Positions 54,574 to 64,000 of a stretch of DNA of 64,000 bases are shown one piece after another. Position 1 is the stretch's first letter; each line of letters begins with the position of its first letter. The DNA comes from Aphanizomenon flos-aquae FACHB-1287 (GTDB lineage: Bacteria; Cyanobacteriota; Cyanobacteriia; Cyanobacteriales; Nostocaceae). The stretch is taken from contig NZ_JACJTO010000021.1 of NCBI RefSeq assembly GCF_014698755.1, positions 1 to 64,000 of the forward strand. The letters run 5' to 3'. A program made the position numbers and the translations under genes. The notes beneath the pieces are model-generated. The model was not told the DNA's origin and did no database searches. It saw only the letters and a program-made list of their open reading frames with translations.

Positions 54574-57500
54574 ATGACCCATCCCTTTATTAAACACCTA
54601 CATAGTCCAGAACGTCCCGTTATCGTCTTTGACGGTGCTATGGGAACAAACTTACAATCTCAAAACCTGACCGCCGAAGATTTTGGAGGCGCGCAGTATG
54701 AAGGTTGTAATGAGTATTTAGTCCACAGTAAACCCGAAGCTGTCGCTAAAGTTCACCGTGATTTTCTGTCCGCTGGCGCTGATGTCATTGAAACTGATAC
54801 CTTTGGTTCTATGTCCATAGTTCTAGCAGAATACGACCTAGCAGAGCAAGCTTACTATCTCACGAAAAAAGCCGCCGAACTAGCCAAAAGTGTGGCTGCG
54901 GAATTTTCCACCCCAGAAAAACCCCGGTTTGTAGCCGGTTCTATAGGTCCTACCACCAAACTTCCCTCCTTGGGTCATATTGATTTTGACACGATGAAAG
55001 CCTCTTTTGCTGAACAAGCAGAAGCTTTATTTGATGGTGGTGTGGATTTATTCCTCGTGGAAACTTGTCAAGATGTACTGCAAATTAAAGCCGCATTAAA
55101 CGGAATTGAGGAAATTTTTAGCAAAAAAGGGGAAAGAAGACCATTAATGGTGTCTGTAACCATGGAAAGCATGGGGACAATGCTAGTAGGTACAGAAATC
55201 AACGCCGTTCTCACGATTTTAGAACCTTACCCCATTGATATTCTGGGTTTAAATTGCGCCACTGGACCTGACTTGATGAAACCACATATCAAGTATTTAT
55301 CAGAACATTCTCCCTTCGTGGTTTCCTGTATTCCTAATGCGGGTTTACCGGAAAATGTAGGTGGTCAAGCACATTACAGGCTTACGCCCGTAGAATTACG
55401 AATGGCGTTAATGCACTTTATCGAAGATCTAGGTGTCCAAGTGATTGGGGGTTGCTGTGGGACACGACCAGCACACATTCAACAATTGGCGGAAATTGCT
55501 CGGGATTTAAAACCGAAAGTTAGACAGCCAAGTTTAGAATCAGCAGCCGCATCAATTTATACTACTCAACCTTATGAACAAGAAAATTCTTTCTTGATTG
55601 TTGGTGAACGTCTTAACGCCAGTGGTTCTAAAAAATGCCGTGATTTACTGAACGCCGAAGACTGGGATGGTTTAGTCTCTATGGCGCGAAGTCAGGTAAA
55701 AGAGGGGGCGCATATCCTTGATGTTAACGTTGATTATGTCGGACGTGACGGCGTGCGTGATATGCAACAGTTGGTTTCTCGTATCGTGAATAATGTTACA
55801 CTACCTTTAATGCTTGATTCCACTGAATGGGAAAAAATGGAAGCAGGGTTAAAGGTAGCTGGTGGTAAGTGTTTGCTCAATTCCACTAATTACGAAGATG
55901 GCGAACCGCGATTTCTGAAAGTGCTAGAATTAGCTAAAAAATACGGTGCTGGTGTAATTATTGGGACAATTGATGAAGATGGTATGGCCCGGACTGCGGA
56001 CAAAAAATTTCAAATTGCCCAACGTGCTTACCGTCAAGCTGTAGAATATGGTATTGCTCCTACGGAAATATTTTTTGATACTTTAGCTTTACCTATTTCT
56101 ACGGGAATTGAAGAAGATCGAAAAAATGGTAAGGCGACAATAGAATCAATTGCCCGTATTCGTCAAGAATTGCCCGGAAGTCATGTCATGTTGGGGGTTT
56201 CTAATATATCCTTTGGTTTAAATCCTGCCTCGCGGATGGTCCTAAATTCCATGTTTTTGCATGAAGCCATGAAAGCTGGTATGGATGCAGCAATTGTCAG
56301 CGCGAGTAAAATTTTACCACTAGCTAAAATCGAACTTCAACATCAAGAAGTTTGTCGACAATTAATTTATGATCAACGCAAATTTGATGGTAATGTCTGC
56401 ATTTATGATCCTTTGGGAGAACTGACGACAATTTTTGCAGGAGTCAAAACTAAACGGAATACGGGAATTGATGAAAGTTTACCAATTGAAGAACGTTTGA
56501 AACGCCATATTATTGACGGTGAACGTATTGGTTTAGAAGCACAATTAACTAAGGCTTTAGAACAATATCCTCCCTTACAAATCATCAATACTTTCTTATT
56601 AGACGGCATGAAAGTTGTGGGAGAATTGTTCGGTTCTGGACAAATGCAGCTACCTTTCGTATTACAATCAGCGGAAACTATGAAAGCTGCGGTTGCTTAT
56701 TTAGAACCGTTTATGGAAAAGTCGGAATCTGGTAATAATGCCAAAGGAACTTTTGTGATTGCTACGGTAAAAGGTGATGTTCACGATATTGGTAAAAACC
56801 TGGTGGATATCATTTTATCTAATAATGGTTATAAGGTGATTAACCTGGGCATTAAGCAATCTGTAGAAAATATCATTCAAGCTTACGAACAATATCAACC
56901 TGATTGTATTGCTATGAGTGGATTATTAGTAAAATCCACCGCTTTTATGAAGGAGAATTTACAGACTTTTAATGAAAAGGGTATTACTGTTCCCGTGATT
57001 TTAGGTGGTGCAGCTTTAACTCCTAAATTTGTTAATCAAGATTGCCAAAATACTTACCAAGGTAAGGTTATTTATGGCAAAGATGCTTTTTCTGATTTGC
57101 ATTTTATGGATAAATTAATGCCTGCAAAAATCGGCGGCAATTGGGATGATTTACAAGGGTTCTTGGATGAAGTTGCAGAAAATGGACATGAATTAGTTGG
57201 GAAAAAGGGCGGGCAAGATGCCCACCCCACAATAGATAATGTTGAGATTAAAAAAGAGGTTGATACGCGGCGTTCTGATTTTGTGTCTGTAGATATTGAA
57301 CGTCCAAAACCACCTTTTTGGGGAACGCAGTTTTTAGAACCTGATGATATTTCTTTGGAGGAATTATTTTGGTATTTGGATTTGCAAGCTTTGGTGGCTG
57401 GACAATGGCAATTTCGTAAACCTAAGGAACAATCTAAGGAGGAATATCAGGGGTTTTTAGCTGATAAGGTTTATCCGGTTTTAGAGGTGTGGAAAGGGCG

Positions 57501-58116
57501 AATTATTGAGGAAAATTTATTGCACCCTCATGTGATTTATGGGTATTTTCCTTGTCAGTCTGTGGGGAATAGTTTATTGATTTATGAAACGAACCACGGA
57601 GGCACGGAGGACACGGAGGTAAGAGTCGGTTTTGAGTTTCCGCGTCAGAAGTCTTTGAATCGCTTATGTATTGCAGATTTCTTTGCACCCAAGGAGTCGG
57701 GAATAATTGATGTTTTCCCTATGCAAGCGGTGACTGTGGGAGAAGTGGCTACGGAATTTGCTCAAAAGCTTTTTGCTAATAATCAATACACTGATTATCT
57801 GTATTTTCATGGTATGGCTGTGCAGGTGGCGGAGGCTTTGGCTGAATGGACTCACGCTAGAATCCGCCGGGAGTTGGGTTTTGGAGATTCTGAACCTGAT
57901 AATATTCGGGATATTTTGGCGCAGCGTTATCAGGGTTCTCGGTATAGTTTCGGTTATCCGGCTTGTCCGAATATCCAAGATCAGTTTAAGCAGTTGGAGT
58001 TGTTGGGGGTTGATAGGATGAAGATGCGGATGGATGAAAGTGAACAGTTGTATCCAGAACAGTCTACAACGGCGATTATTACTTATCACCCTGTAGCGAA
58101 GTATTTTACGGCTTAA
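54574..58116 (+). CDS. metH: Cobalamin-dependent methionine synthase
   Basis: 1180 residues, transferring a methyl group from methyl-tetrahydrofolate through cobalamin to homocysteine. Modules: homocysteine domain (about 1-320) with zinc Cys in GLNCATGPD and [10 protein letters not shown]; folate domain (about 335-610) with [12 protein letters not shown] and [11 protein letters not shown]; cobalamin cap and Rossmann domain (about 630-870) with lower ligand H737 in [18 protein letters not shown]-activation domain (about 900-1180) with [11 protein letters not shown]. All catalytic residues are present. Two segments look like intergenic repeats read through in frame: residues 876-886 and about 1003-1014 (HGGTEDTE). 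The linker and activation domain seem to tolerate them. Confidence 0.97.
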   Translation: MTHPFIKHLHSPERPVIVFDGAMGTNLQSQNLTAEDFGGAQYEGCNEYLVHSKPEAVAKVHRDFLSAGADVIETDTFGSMSIVLAEYDLAEQAYYLTKKAAELAKSVAAEFSTPEKPRFVAGSIGPTTKLPSLGHIDFDTMKASFAEQAEALFDGGVDLFLVETCQDVLQIKAALNGIEEIFSKKGERRPLMVSVTMESMGTMLVGTEINAVLTILEPYPIDILGLNCATGPDLMKPHIKYLSEHSPFVVSCIPNAGLPENVGGQAHYRLTPVELRMALMHFIEDLGVQVIGGCCGTRPAHIQQLAEIARDLKPKVRQPSLESAAASIYTTQPYEQENSFLIVGERLNASGSKKCRDLLNAEDWDGLVSMARSQVKEGAHILDVNVDYVGRDGVRDMQQLVSRIVNNVTLPLMLDSTEWEKMEAGLKVAGGKCLLNSTNYEDGEPRFLKVLELAKKYGAGVIIGTIDEDGMARTADKKFQIAQRAYRQAVEYGIAPTEIFFDTLALPISTGIEEDRKNGKATIESIARIRQELPGSHVMLGVSNISFGLNPASRMVLNSMFLHEAMKAGMDAAIVSASKILPLAKIELQHQEVCRQLIYDQRKFDGNVCIYDPLGELTTIFAGVKTKRNTGIDESLPIEERLKRHIIDGERIGLEAQLTKALEQYPPLQIINTFLLDGMKVVGELFGSGQMQLPFVLQSAETMKAAVAYLEPFMEKSESGNNAKGTFVIATVKGDVHDIGKNLVDIILSNNGYKVINLGIKQSVENIIQAYEQYQPDCIAMSGLLVKSTAFMKENLQTFNEKGITVPVILGGAALTPKFVNQDCQNTYQGKVIYGKDAFSDLHFMDKLMPAKIGGNWDDLQGFLDEVAENGHELVGKKGGQDAHPTIDNVEIKKEVDTRRSDFVSVDIERPKPPFWGTQFLEPDDISLEELFWYLDLQALVAGQWQFRKPKEQSKEEYQGFLADKVYPVLEVWKGRIIEENLLHPHVIYGYFPCQSVGNSLLIYETNHGGTEDTEVRVGFEFPRQKSLNRLCIADFFAPKESGIIDVFPMQAVTVGEVATEFAQKLFANNQYTDYLYFHGMAVQVAEALAEWTHARIRRELGFGDSEPDNIRDILAQRYQGSRYSFGYPACPNIQDQFKQLELLGVDRMKMRMDESEQLYPEQSTTAIITYHPVAKYFTA
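57207..57230 (+). repeat. REP-like hairpin inside metH
   Basis: GGGCGGGCAAGATGCCCACC carries the same GGGCAAGATGCCC core as the intergenic repeats at 21773-21834 and 38271-38331, encoding GGQDAHPT between the cobalamin and activation domains. Confidence 0.75.
57592..57622 (+). repeat. CACGGAGG-type dispersed repeat inside metH
   Basis: ACCACGGAGGCACGGAGGAC and the next ACGGAGG repeat the unit CACGGAGG, a sequence normally found between cyanobacterial genes; here it encodes [10 protein letters not shown] in frame within the activation domain. Confidence 0.8.
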
Positions 58117-58129
58117 TGGCACTTTATCA

Positions 58130-58155
58130 CCCCCTTTATTGTTAGATGGAGGGGG
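58130..58155. terminator. Hairpin between convergent metH and WD40 genes
   Basis: CCCCCT and AGGGGG pair around a 14-base loop, 13 bases after the metH stop. No T run follows, so its role as terminator is uncertain. Confidence 0.35.
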
Positions 58156-58233
58156 ATTAATGAGATTCTTTTGTACATGAAAATTGTACTCAATTAAAAT
58201 CAGGAAAAGACATCAATAAAGCACGGTTTTTAA

Positions 58234-60021
58234 CTAACTCCGCTGCCAAATTTTAATGGTTTTATCTAAACTCCCACTAACTAACATTTCTCCAGAGGTA
58301 GTAAATGATAAGGTTGTAACTGCATTAGTATGACCAGTAAATGTTCCTAATAATTCCCCAGATTGTAAATGCCATAATTTGATAGTTTTATCAGCACTAG
58401 CACTAGCAATAATTTGTTCGTCAGGACTTAAAACAACTGCATTAACACTATCTTGATGTCCTTTGAGAATGTTAATTAATTCCCCAGTGGCTAAATTCCA
58501 AACTCGAATAGTTTGGTCTTGACTACCACTGATTAAAAATTTAGCGTCAGCACTCATGGCTAAGGAATTAACAATATGTGAATGACCCATTAAGGTGTAT
58601 ATTGGTTGTGTATCTGGGAAATTTTTCTGATTTTGTGTTGAAGATATTTCCCAAACTTTGATTTTTCGATAGCTACCCGTAATCAAAATTTTGCCGTCTT
58701 GACTTAATACCATTGAATGGGCAGCTGTATCATCTAATGATAGCGTATTTTCTACTTGGCGATCGCGCAAATTCCAAAATAAGATCTTGCGATCATGTCC
58801 ACCTGTAGCTAACATTTTACCATCGGGTGTAAATGCCACACAACGAACATCTCCATGATGTTTATGGAGAATATCAATTAGGTCTAATGCTCCCGTGTGC
58901 CAAATCTTAACTGTGGAATCTGCACCTACACTCACTAATGTTTGTCCGTCGGTACTAAAAGCTAAGGAATTAATTTCATTGATATGATCATAAATCACCC
59001 AAGGATATTCTGATAATGTTTCGATTAATTCACCTTTAGCTAAGTCCCATAATTTTGTTTCTCCCCGACTACCACTGGCTAAAATGGGGATAGTTTGAAC
59101 ATTTTTACATCCATGATCTTTGACTACTAAAGTTTTAATAGTATAGGCTAAACAGTTAATACCTTTGGTATGTCCTTTCAATGTTTGCCAATATTCCCAA
59201 TCACCAATAATTTTCTTATGTGGATGATCTGATGGTAAGGTTTGAACGTTTTCTACAATTATTTTCTCATCAGTTATTGCTAGGTTATCCTGTTTACTAC
59301 CCAGAGATTGTAAATACCAATTTAATCCCCCTGCATACAATAAACTACTAGGGTTTAAATAAGTCTTTGATTCTGAAAAATCTAGTTGATTTGTTGGTAA
59401 AAAACCAGTAATTACGGTTTGTTTGTGGTATCCTAATTGAGTATTTCCTGGATAGAACAAACATAAGAAAATTAATACTTGGTGGTTATTAATATCTTCT
59501 TGACTAACAGACCAACGGATTTTATCTTTTTTAATGCCGTTAAAACTTTCTCCGTCTGCTACGTGAACTTGAATACTAATTTTGGGGTTATTCGCTAACA
59601 AATAAGTAAATTTACTTTGACTACGTAAATTTCCCTCATCATCCAAAACCATATTTTCTAAAGTGTTTTGTGGCACTTTTTTAACTAATTTTCCTAACCG
59701 TTTACCAATGATTTGATCTACAATTTGTTCACGGATAAGATAATCTTCTGCTTGACGTTGAAAATAAGTAGGAAAGGGAATTATCCAATCAGGATATTGG
59801 GGATATTCAGGTGGTATTGGTGGCGGATTTCTGGCGAGAATTTCGGCTTGCTGACGGGAACATTCGAGAATCTTTGTTAATGAATCCCCCGCAAAGGCCA
59901 TTACTTCGCTGTGATAACCTTTGACCCGATTTTCTAAAAGAGAAATATCCGCAGTTTTGGTTTTTTTCACCCGGTTTAAGAAGTCAGTTTGTTGCGCTTT
60001 TAGTAAATTAATCCAATTCAT
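58234..60021 (-). CDS. WD40-repeat protein
   Basis: 595 residues from the ATG at 60021 (MNWINLLKAQQ; the frame is open to 60054). The N-terminal about 270 residues are helical and then beta-rich with ARNPPPIPPEYPQYP, FPTYFQRQAEDYLIREQ and GNTQLGYHKQTVITGF, a layout I know from cyanobacterial WD40 proteins of unknown role. Seven WD40 repeats follow (about 285-595), with typical GH...W-D dipeptides such as LKGHTKGINCLAYT, SGSQDQTIRVWNL and SASADKTIKLWHL, enough to close one propeller. The repeats are probably a protein-binding platform. No enzymatic domain. Convergent with metH. Confidence 0.88.
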   Translation of the reverse strand: MNWINLLKAQQTDFLNRVKKTKTADISLLENRVKGYHSEVMAFAGDSLTKILECSRQQAEILARNPPPIPPEYPQYPDWIIPFPTYFQRQAEDYLIREQIVDQIIGKRLGKLVKKVPQNTLENMVLDDEGNLRSQSKFTYLLANNPKISIQVHVADGESFNGIKKDKIRWSVSQEDINNHQVLIFLCLFYPGNTQLGYHKQTVITGFLPTNQLDFSESKTYLNPSSLLYAGGLNWYLQSLGSKQDNLAITDEKIIVENVQTLPSDHPHKKIIGDWEYWQTLKGHTKGINCLAYTIKTLVVKDHGCKNVQTIPILASGSRGETKLWDLAKGELIETLSEYPWVIYDHINEINSLAFSTDGQTLVSVGADSTVKIWHTGALDLIDILHKHHGDVRCVAFTPDGKMLATGGHDRKILFWNLRDRQVENTLSLDDTAAHSMVLSQDGKILITGSYRKIKVWEISSTQNQKNFPDTQPIYTLMGHSHIVNSLAMSADAKFLISGSQDQTIRVWNLATGELINILKGHQDSVNAVVLSPDEQIIASASADKTIKLWHLQSGELLGTFTGHTNAVTTLSFTTSGEMLVSGSLDKTIKIWQRS

Positions 60022-60054
60022 TTGCATGATAGTGGCACACAATTGCATACCCAA

Positions 60055-60521
60055 GATAACTTATTTCCAGGGAATAATTACTCAATTTCTAAAGTTTGGT
60101 AACTAGGAATTTAGTAACTATTACAGTCTACAAGAATACAAAAACTAGCTGAATTTAATGATAAACATCAACCCCTAATTAACTACGGCTTAATTTTATG
60201 TGGTGAGTGAGGTGGGTTTTGATGATTAACCTAAATTTTAACTAACCTAACTAATAATTTACTGTTTCTCTAGAAACACTTCTGGATATAATAATGATCA
60301 GCATTTAGCCGTTAGCTAATGTTTAACAGCACGCGGATAACTTTTCATTAAAAATACTACTGAGAATTCTCTTATTCATATTTTCAGCATAACTTTATTA
60401 AAAAAATAAATAATATTATCTACAGCTTGACTATGATAAAAATAGTTATTTTGATTAATGTTTCCCATCAATATTTGTCATGTACAAAACTTTAATTTCC
60501 TCTTGAATCAATTTTAAAATT
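60055..60521. other. 467-bp AT-rich intergenic region
   Basis: Divergent gap between the WD40 and PIG-L genes. I see no ORF, repeat copy or clear promoter in it. Confidence 0.5.
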
Positions 60522-61304
60522 ATGAATAACAAAAAAATGCTAATTTCCTTAGAAAGGATCATTCCTGATAAATTGCTGAATATGATACAATATATTCATT
60601 GTAGCTTAGTTTCGTCGTGGATTTTGCATTGGGGAAGTCAACCTTTAAAATTCTCTGAAAAGTCAGTAATGGTGTTTTCACCCCATCAAGATGATGAAAC
60701 CTTTGGTTGTGGAGGGATGATTGCCCGGAAAAGAGAACAAGGAACACAAGTAGCTATAACTTTTTTGACTGATGGTAGAGGTTCTCATGGATCAGATCTG
60801 CATATTCAAAATCAAGTTATCCGTATTCGTCAACAAGAATCTTTAACAGCATTAAGTATTTTAGGTGTAAACTCCTCAGAAATTCATTTTTTAAATCATC
60901 AAGATGGTAGTTTAGCTTCGTTGAATATGGAGAAAAAGCAACAGATAATTACTCAAATTTCTGAACTGCTAAATTTTTATCAACCGGGGGAGGTTTATGT
61001 ACCTCACCGCAAAGACTGTCATCAAGATCATGAGGCTACCTATAATTTAGTGAAAATGGCAATTACCCAATCTAAAATCACTACAGAAATACTTCAGTAT
61101 CCTATTTGGGTATTTTGGCGATCGCCAATATTCATTCTTTTGAAGTTACAAGATATTGCAGCAGCTTATCACCTATCTGTTACATCTGTCAAGGAGAAAA
61201 AAGAAAAAGCTATTGCTGCCTATTCTTCTCAACTTCAAATGTTACCTCATGGATTTATTAAACGATTTTTCAATTCGGAAGAGATATTTTTTAAATCTGA
61301 GTGA
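60522..61304 (+). CDS. PIG-L/LmbE-family deacetylase
   Basis: 260 residues. Zinc-dependent N-acetylglucosamine-type deacetylase fold: VMVFSPHQDDETFGCGGMI supplies the P-H-x-D-D-E motif (about residue 54), and VPHRKDCHQDHEAT the H-x-D-x-x-H stretch with the last zinc ligand. LTDGRGSHG follows the first motif as usual. Substrate is likely an N-acetylated sugar on a lipid or polysaccharide precursor. The GT4 glycosyltransferase gene starts 60 bases downstream on the same strand, suggesting a shared glycoconjugate pathway. Confidence 0.9.
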   Translation: MNNKKMLISLERIIPDKLLNMIQYIHCSLVSSWILHWGSQPLKFSEKSVMVFSPHQDDETFGCGGMIARKREQGTQVAITFLTDGRGSHGSDLHIQNQVIRIRQQESLTALSILGVNSSEIHFLNHQDGSLASLNMEKKQQIITQISELLNFYQPGEVYVPHRKDCHQDHEATYNLVKMAITQSKITTEILQYPIWVFWRSPIFILLKLQDIAAAYHLSVTSVKEKKEKAIAAYSSQLQMLPHGFIKRFFNSEEIFFKSE

Positions 61305-61363
61305 AGTTTTTAGCGGTCAGTATCTTCACATTTGCTATAAATAATTAAGGTGGGAAAATTTAA

Positions 61364-62494
61364 ATGCGGATTCTACATATTACTAATCATGTTCAAAAAA
61401 TCGGTAATGGAATTGTCAATGTAGCTGTAGATTTAGCTTGTTTACAAGCAAAAAGTGGTTTTGATATTGCTGTAGCTTCTGCTGGTGGGGAATATGAACA
61501 ATTATTAGCAGATCATGGTGTTGAACATTTTTATTTAAATCAGTCCCGCACACCATTAAATCTTATTAAAGCTGTTTGGGATTATCGTCAAATAATTAAA
61601 GAATTTCAGCCAGATATTGTTCATGTACATATGATGACAGGGGCAATTTTAGCCGGGATTTTTCGCAAGAATCGAGAATATCATTTAGTTTCTACTGTCC
61701 ATAATGAATTTCAACATAGTGCTGTTCTCATGGGGTTAGCAGATCAGGTAATTGCAGTTAGTAATGCAGTAGCTAATTCCATGATTCGTCGGGGAATTCC
61801 AGCCCAAAAATTGCGTGTAGTTAGTAACGGGACTTTACGAAGTCCTCGACATAAAAAACTGCAAGATTATCAACCGGTAGAAATGCCACATCCATCTATA
61901 ACTACTGTCGCTGGGATGTATACCCGTAAAGGTATTTATGAGTTAATTGAGGCATTTAAAATAGTTGCCACTGATTTTCCCCAAGCACATTTATATTTAG
62001 TAGGAGATGGACCAGATCGGCAAATGTTTGAGGACATGGTGGAAAATCCAGCTTTTAGTGATGGCTGTAACGGACTACGCCAACGCATTCATTTTGAAGG
62101 ATTTCAGTCAGAACCACAACGTTATATGTTAGCAACGGATATCTTTGTTTTGGCTTCACATTGCGAATCTTTTGGTTTAGTGCTAACAGAAGCACGGGAA
62201 ACTGGTTGTGCAATTGTAGCCAGTGATGTAGATGGTATTCCTGAAACTTTAGATCATGGTCAAGCTGGGATTTTAGTACCTCCTAAAGATATTCAAACCT
62301 TAGCTAAGACTTTAACACAATTACTGAGCGATCGTCAACTTTTAGATAAGTGGAAATTTCGCGCCCAACAAGGTCTAGAAAGATTCAGTGCTGTACGAGT
62401 GAATGAAGAAATACTAGCGGTATATCGTGAATTAATCAAGAAAGATAATATCATCAAAGTCATAGAAACTAGAGAATTAGCAAATTTGAATTAA
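61364..62494 (+). CDS. Glycosyltransferase family 4 (GT-B)
   Basis: 376 residues. N domain with [23 protein letters not shown] and [13 protein letters not shown] domain with [36 protein letters not shown] and the donor-binding [21 protein letters not shown] (E-x7-E, in parts). Retaining GT-B enzyme acting on a lipid or saccharide acceptor in the cytoplasm. Next to a PIG-L deacetylase. Its 3' end overlaps the convergent aspartoacylase gene by 18 bases. Confidence 0.92.
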   Translation: MRILHITNHVQKIGNGIVNVAVDLACLQAKSGFDIAVASAGGEYEQLLADHGVEHFYLNQSRTPLNLIKAVWDYRQIIKEFQPDIVHVHMMTGAILAGIFRKNREYHLVSTVHNEFQHSAVLMGLADQVIAVSNAVANSMIRRGIPAQKLRVVSNGTLRSPRHKKLQDYQPVEMPHPSITTVAGMYTRKGIYELIEAFKIVATDFPQAHLYLVGDGPDRQMFEDMVENPAFSDGCNGLRQRIHFEGFQSEPQRYMLATDIFVLASHCESFGLVLTEARETGCAIVASDVDGIPETLDHGQAGILVPPKDIQTLAKTLTQLLSDRQLLDKWKFRAQQGLERFSAVRVNEEILAVYRELIKKDNIIKVIETRELANLN

Positions 62495-63358
62495 TTCTTT
62501 TTGGCTGATGTGCATAGCAATTCCTTTCTCGTAATAGGCAGCTTCATTAATAAAGATAGGATAAACAGTAGAATTTCCTTGATAGAAAATCTCCTCCCCT
62601 GTAAAATTCAGAAAAATAGGATCGCCAGGATGCAAGGGTTGATAATCTTTTAAATGAAGTTGGGGGTGAATCATTGCCTGGATTTCCCCTACTTCATTTC
62701 TGGGATAATCAACAAAACCAATTAATTTGTAAACCGTTAGTGTGTGATTTTCTTGTAAATTCCTCCCTTGGTTATAGTTTTCTAAATAATCTAAAATACT
62801 ATAAATAAGTTTTTCAGTTTGTTGAAATAATTCAGCATTTAAAACTCCTTGGGGTACAGCACCAATTTCAATAGAAAAACCCAAATTGCATAAAGAACGG
62901 AGAAAACCACTACCTTTTGGTTGTTCATGAATATAAACTTTTATCAAAGGATTAACCGCGCTCAAATCAGCAGCTAATTTTAGCAATAAAGGATGCCAAT
63001 TTCCCAGAATAATACATAATCCCATATTGGCAGTAGTAGTATGTAAATCCATAATTACATCTACACTTTGTTGGTTTTGTGGTTGTAATATTTTTTGAAT
63101 TTCTCGCGCTCTTAATTCCTCGTAACTTGAGGTTTTCACATCTGATAATTGAGATTCATTAAAGCAACGATTCAGATCTGTATCAATATATCTTGTCCGT
63201 GCAGCAATAGCTTTAGGATTGCCAAGTAATGATAAGGTTTCAAAACTAGACCTATGGATTAAATGGGGATATTGCTGAAACTTTTTGATCAAGTAAACTC
63301 CTGTTAACTCATTACCGTGATTTCCACCGACAATTGCCACCCGATGAATTTGATTCAT
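62477..63358 (-). CDS. Aspartoacylase
   Basis: 293 residues from the ATG at 63358, chosen because GAGG sits 5 bases upstream and [17 protein letters not shown] is the family start; the frame is open to 63385. Zinc-dependent hydrolase of N-acyl-aspartate. Zinc ligands: His and Glu in [10 protein letters not shown] and His in [12 protein letters not shown]; the Arg/Asn pair is in DTDLNRCF, and the catalytic Glu in [11 protein letters not shown]. Cyanobacterial relatives are reported as aspartoacylases; the physiological substrate is uncertain. Confidence 0.9.
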   Translation of the reverse strand: MNQIHRVAIVGGNHGNELTGVYLIKKFQQYPHLIHRSSFETLSLLGNPKAIAARTRYIDTDLNRCFNESQLSDVKTSSYEELRAREIQKILQPQNQQSVDVIMDLHTTTANMGLCIILGNWHPLLLKLAADLSAVNPLIKVYIHEQPKGSGFLRSLCNLGFSIEIGAVPQGVLNAELFQQTEKLIYSILDYLENYNQGRNLQENHTLTVYKLIGFVDYPRNEVGEIQAMIHPQLHLKDYQPLHPGDPIFLNFTGEEIFYQGNSTVYPIFINEAAYYEKGIAMHISQKELIQIC

Positions 63359-63538
63359 AAGTACCTCGTTGATAAGCTTGACCATGAAAGTGAGAACATT
63401 TTATCAGTCCATAGCACTTTCATTTGATTTATGGACAGAGAAAATGGAGATTCCCGACATTTTAGTAAAGTCAGGAGTCAGAAGTTGTAAAAATAGGCAA
63501 TATTTCTCAACTTATTTTTTGATTTTGAAAAAATAAAT

Positions 63539-64000
63539 CTAGCTTACCGCTGGATATTGTGCCAACACCTGCTGTAAATATTCTCCAGTATAAGAACGGG
63601 GATTTTTGGCCACATCTTCCGGCGTTCCTGCGGCAATAAGTTCTCCGCCCTTATCTCCTCCTTCAGGACCCAAATCTATTACCCAATCAGAACAACGAAT
63701 CACATCTAAATTATGTTCAATTACTAAAATTGAATTTCCCTTATCCACCAATCTTTGTAAAATATCCAATAATTTGTGAACATCATAAAAAGATAATCCT
63801 GTTGTTGGTTCATCAATTAAATAAAGTGTTTTTCCTGTCGCTCTTCGAGATAATTCTGTTGCTAACTTCACCCGTTGTGCTTCCCCACCAGATAAAGTTG
63901 TAGCTGGTTGTCCTAACTGAACATAACCTAAACCAACATCAAATAAAGTTTGTAATCTAGTTACAGCTTTGGGAATATTTTGACAAAAATCTAAGGCTTC
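63539..64000 (-). CDS. uvrA: Excinuclease ABC subunit A, C-terminal part (partial)
   Basis: The last 153 codons of UvrA, open to the right edge of the window with no start. The second ABC ATPase half is seen: [20 protein letters not shown] is the signature, [14 protein letters not shown] holds Walker B with the catalytic Glu, and [23 protein letters not shown] is the H-loop region. Recognises bulky DNA lesions in nucleotide excision repair. The tail ends LAQYPAVS, slightly shorter than some homologues. Confidence 0.96.
   Translation of the reverse strand, partial: EALDFCQNIPKAVTRLQTLFDVGLGYVQLGQPATTLSGGEAQRVKLATELSRRATGKTLYLIDEPTTGLSFYDVHKLLDILQRLVDKGNSILVIEHNLDVIRCSDWVIDLGPEGGDKGGELIAAGTPEDVAKNPRSYTGEYLQQVLAQYPAVS

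Noticed and set aside
57503..58122. Minus-strand frames opposite the end of metH
   Set aside because: Overlap the conserved MetH activation domain completely and show no independent features.

Overview
The window comes from a cyanobacterium, most likely a filamentous, heterocyst-forming Nostocales member close to Anabaena/Dolichospermum/Aphanizomenon (inference). The grounds are a psbA (photosystem II D1) 3' end at the left edge, cyanobacteria-specific families (DUF3119, DUF3086, DUF2499/DUF3593, LrtA-type hibernation factor, RbpA-like RRM protein), about 17 copies of the HIP1 octamer GCGATCGC, low GC, and intergenic heptamer-type repeats. No tRNA, rRNA, CRISPR array or intact transposase was recognised.

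Layout. 0-2.6 kb: psbA end, an SRPBCC protein, an RRM RNA-binding protein, a TPR lipoprotein candidate. 2.7-8.0 kb: a co-directional, translationally coupled cassette of a TPR-CHAT caspase-like protease, a small partner, a membrane-anchored protein and a VOC protein, resembling the CATRA class of conflict systems. 8.0-9.6 kb: tmk-holB. 9.8-15.8 kb: a short HTH/NB-ARC ATPase divergent from a 1570-residue secreted subtilase with Calx-beta and RTX repeats. 15.8-18.1 kb: a small accessory island with a YefM/YoeB toxin-antitoxin pair (with TGTACA operator palindromes) and an orphan antitoxin-like gene, flanked by two about 384-bp near-identical direct repeats.

18.1-42.9 kb is mostly housekeeping: purD, a KefB-type antiporter, an MlaE permease-DUF3119-DUF3086-plsY run, DUF2232, cobT-like, a solute-binding lipoprotein, pdhB, secD-secF, GNAT, a degenerate histidine kinase next to the threonylcarbamoyl-AMP synthase gene, lrtA, lipB, msrA, an M48 protease, a lactate/glycolate oxidase, hisA, DUF3593/DUF2499 and csaB.

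42.9-47.3 kb is a second accessory block placed between csaB and the lipid A operon: an EVK-type nuclease candidate with a PIN-like partner, a Uma2 nuclease, then on the minus strand a C5-cytosine DNA methyltransferase, a toxin-type deaminase and an unrecognised 260-residue protein. 47.3-54.4 kb is the outer-membrane biogenesis run purC-bamA-lpxC-fabZ-lpxA-lpxB. 54.5-64 kb holds metH (carrying two intergenic-type repeats in frame), a WD40 protein, a PIG-L deacetylase with a GT4 glycosyltransferase, aspartoacylase, and the 3' end of uvrA.

The best candidates for something new are the CHAT/CATRA-like cassette, the methyltransferase-deaminase-unknown cassette, the about 90-bp element found right behind three unrelated genes, and the repeat-flanked toxin-antitoxin island.
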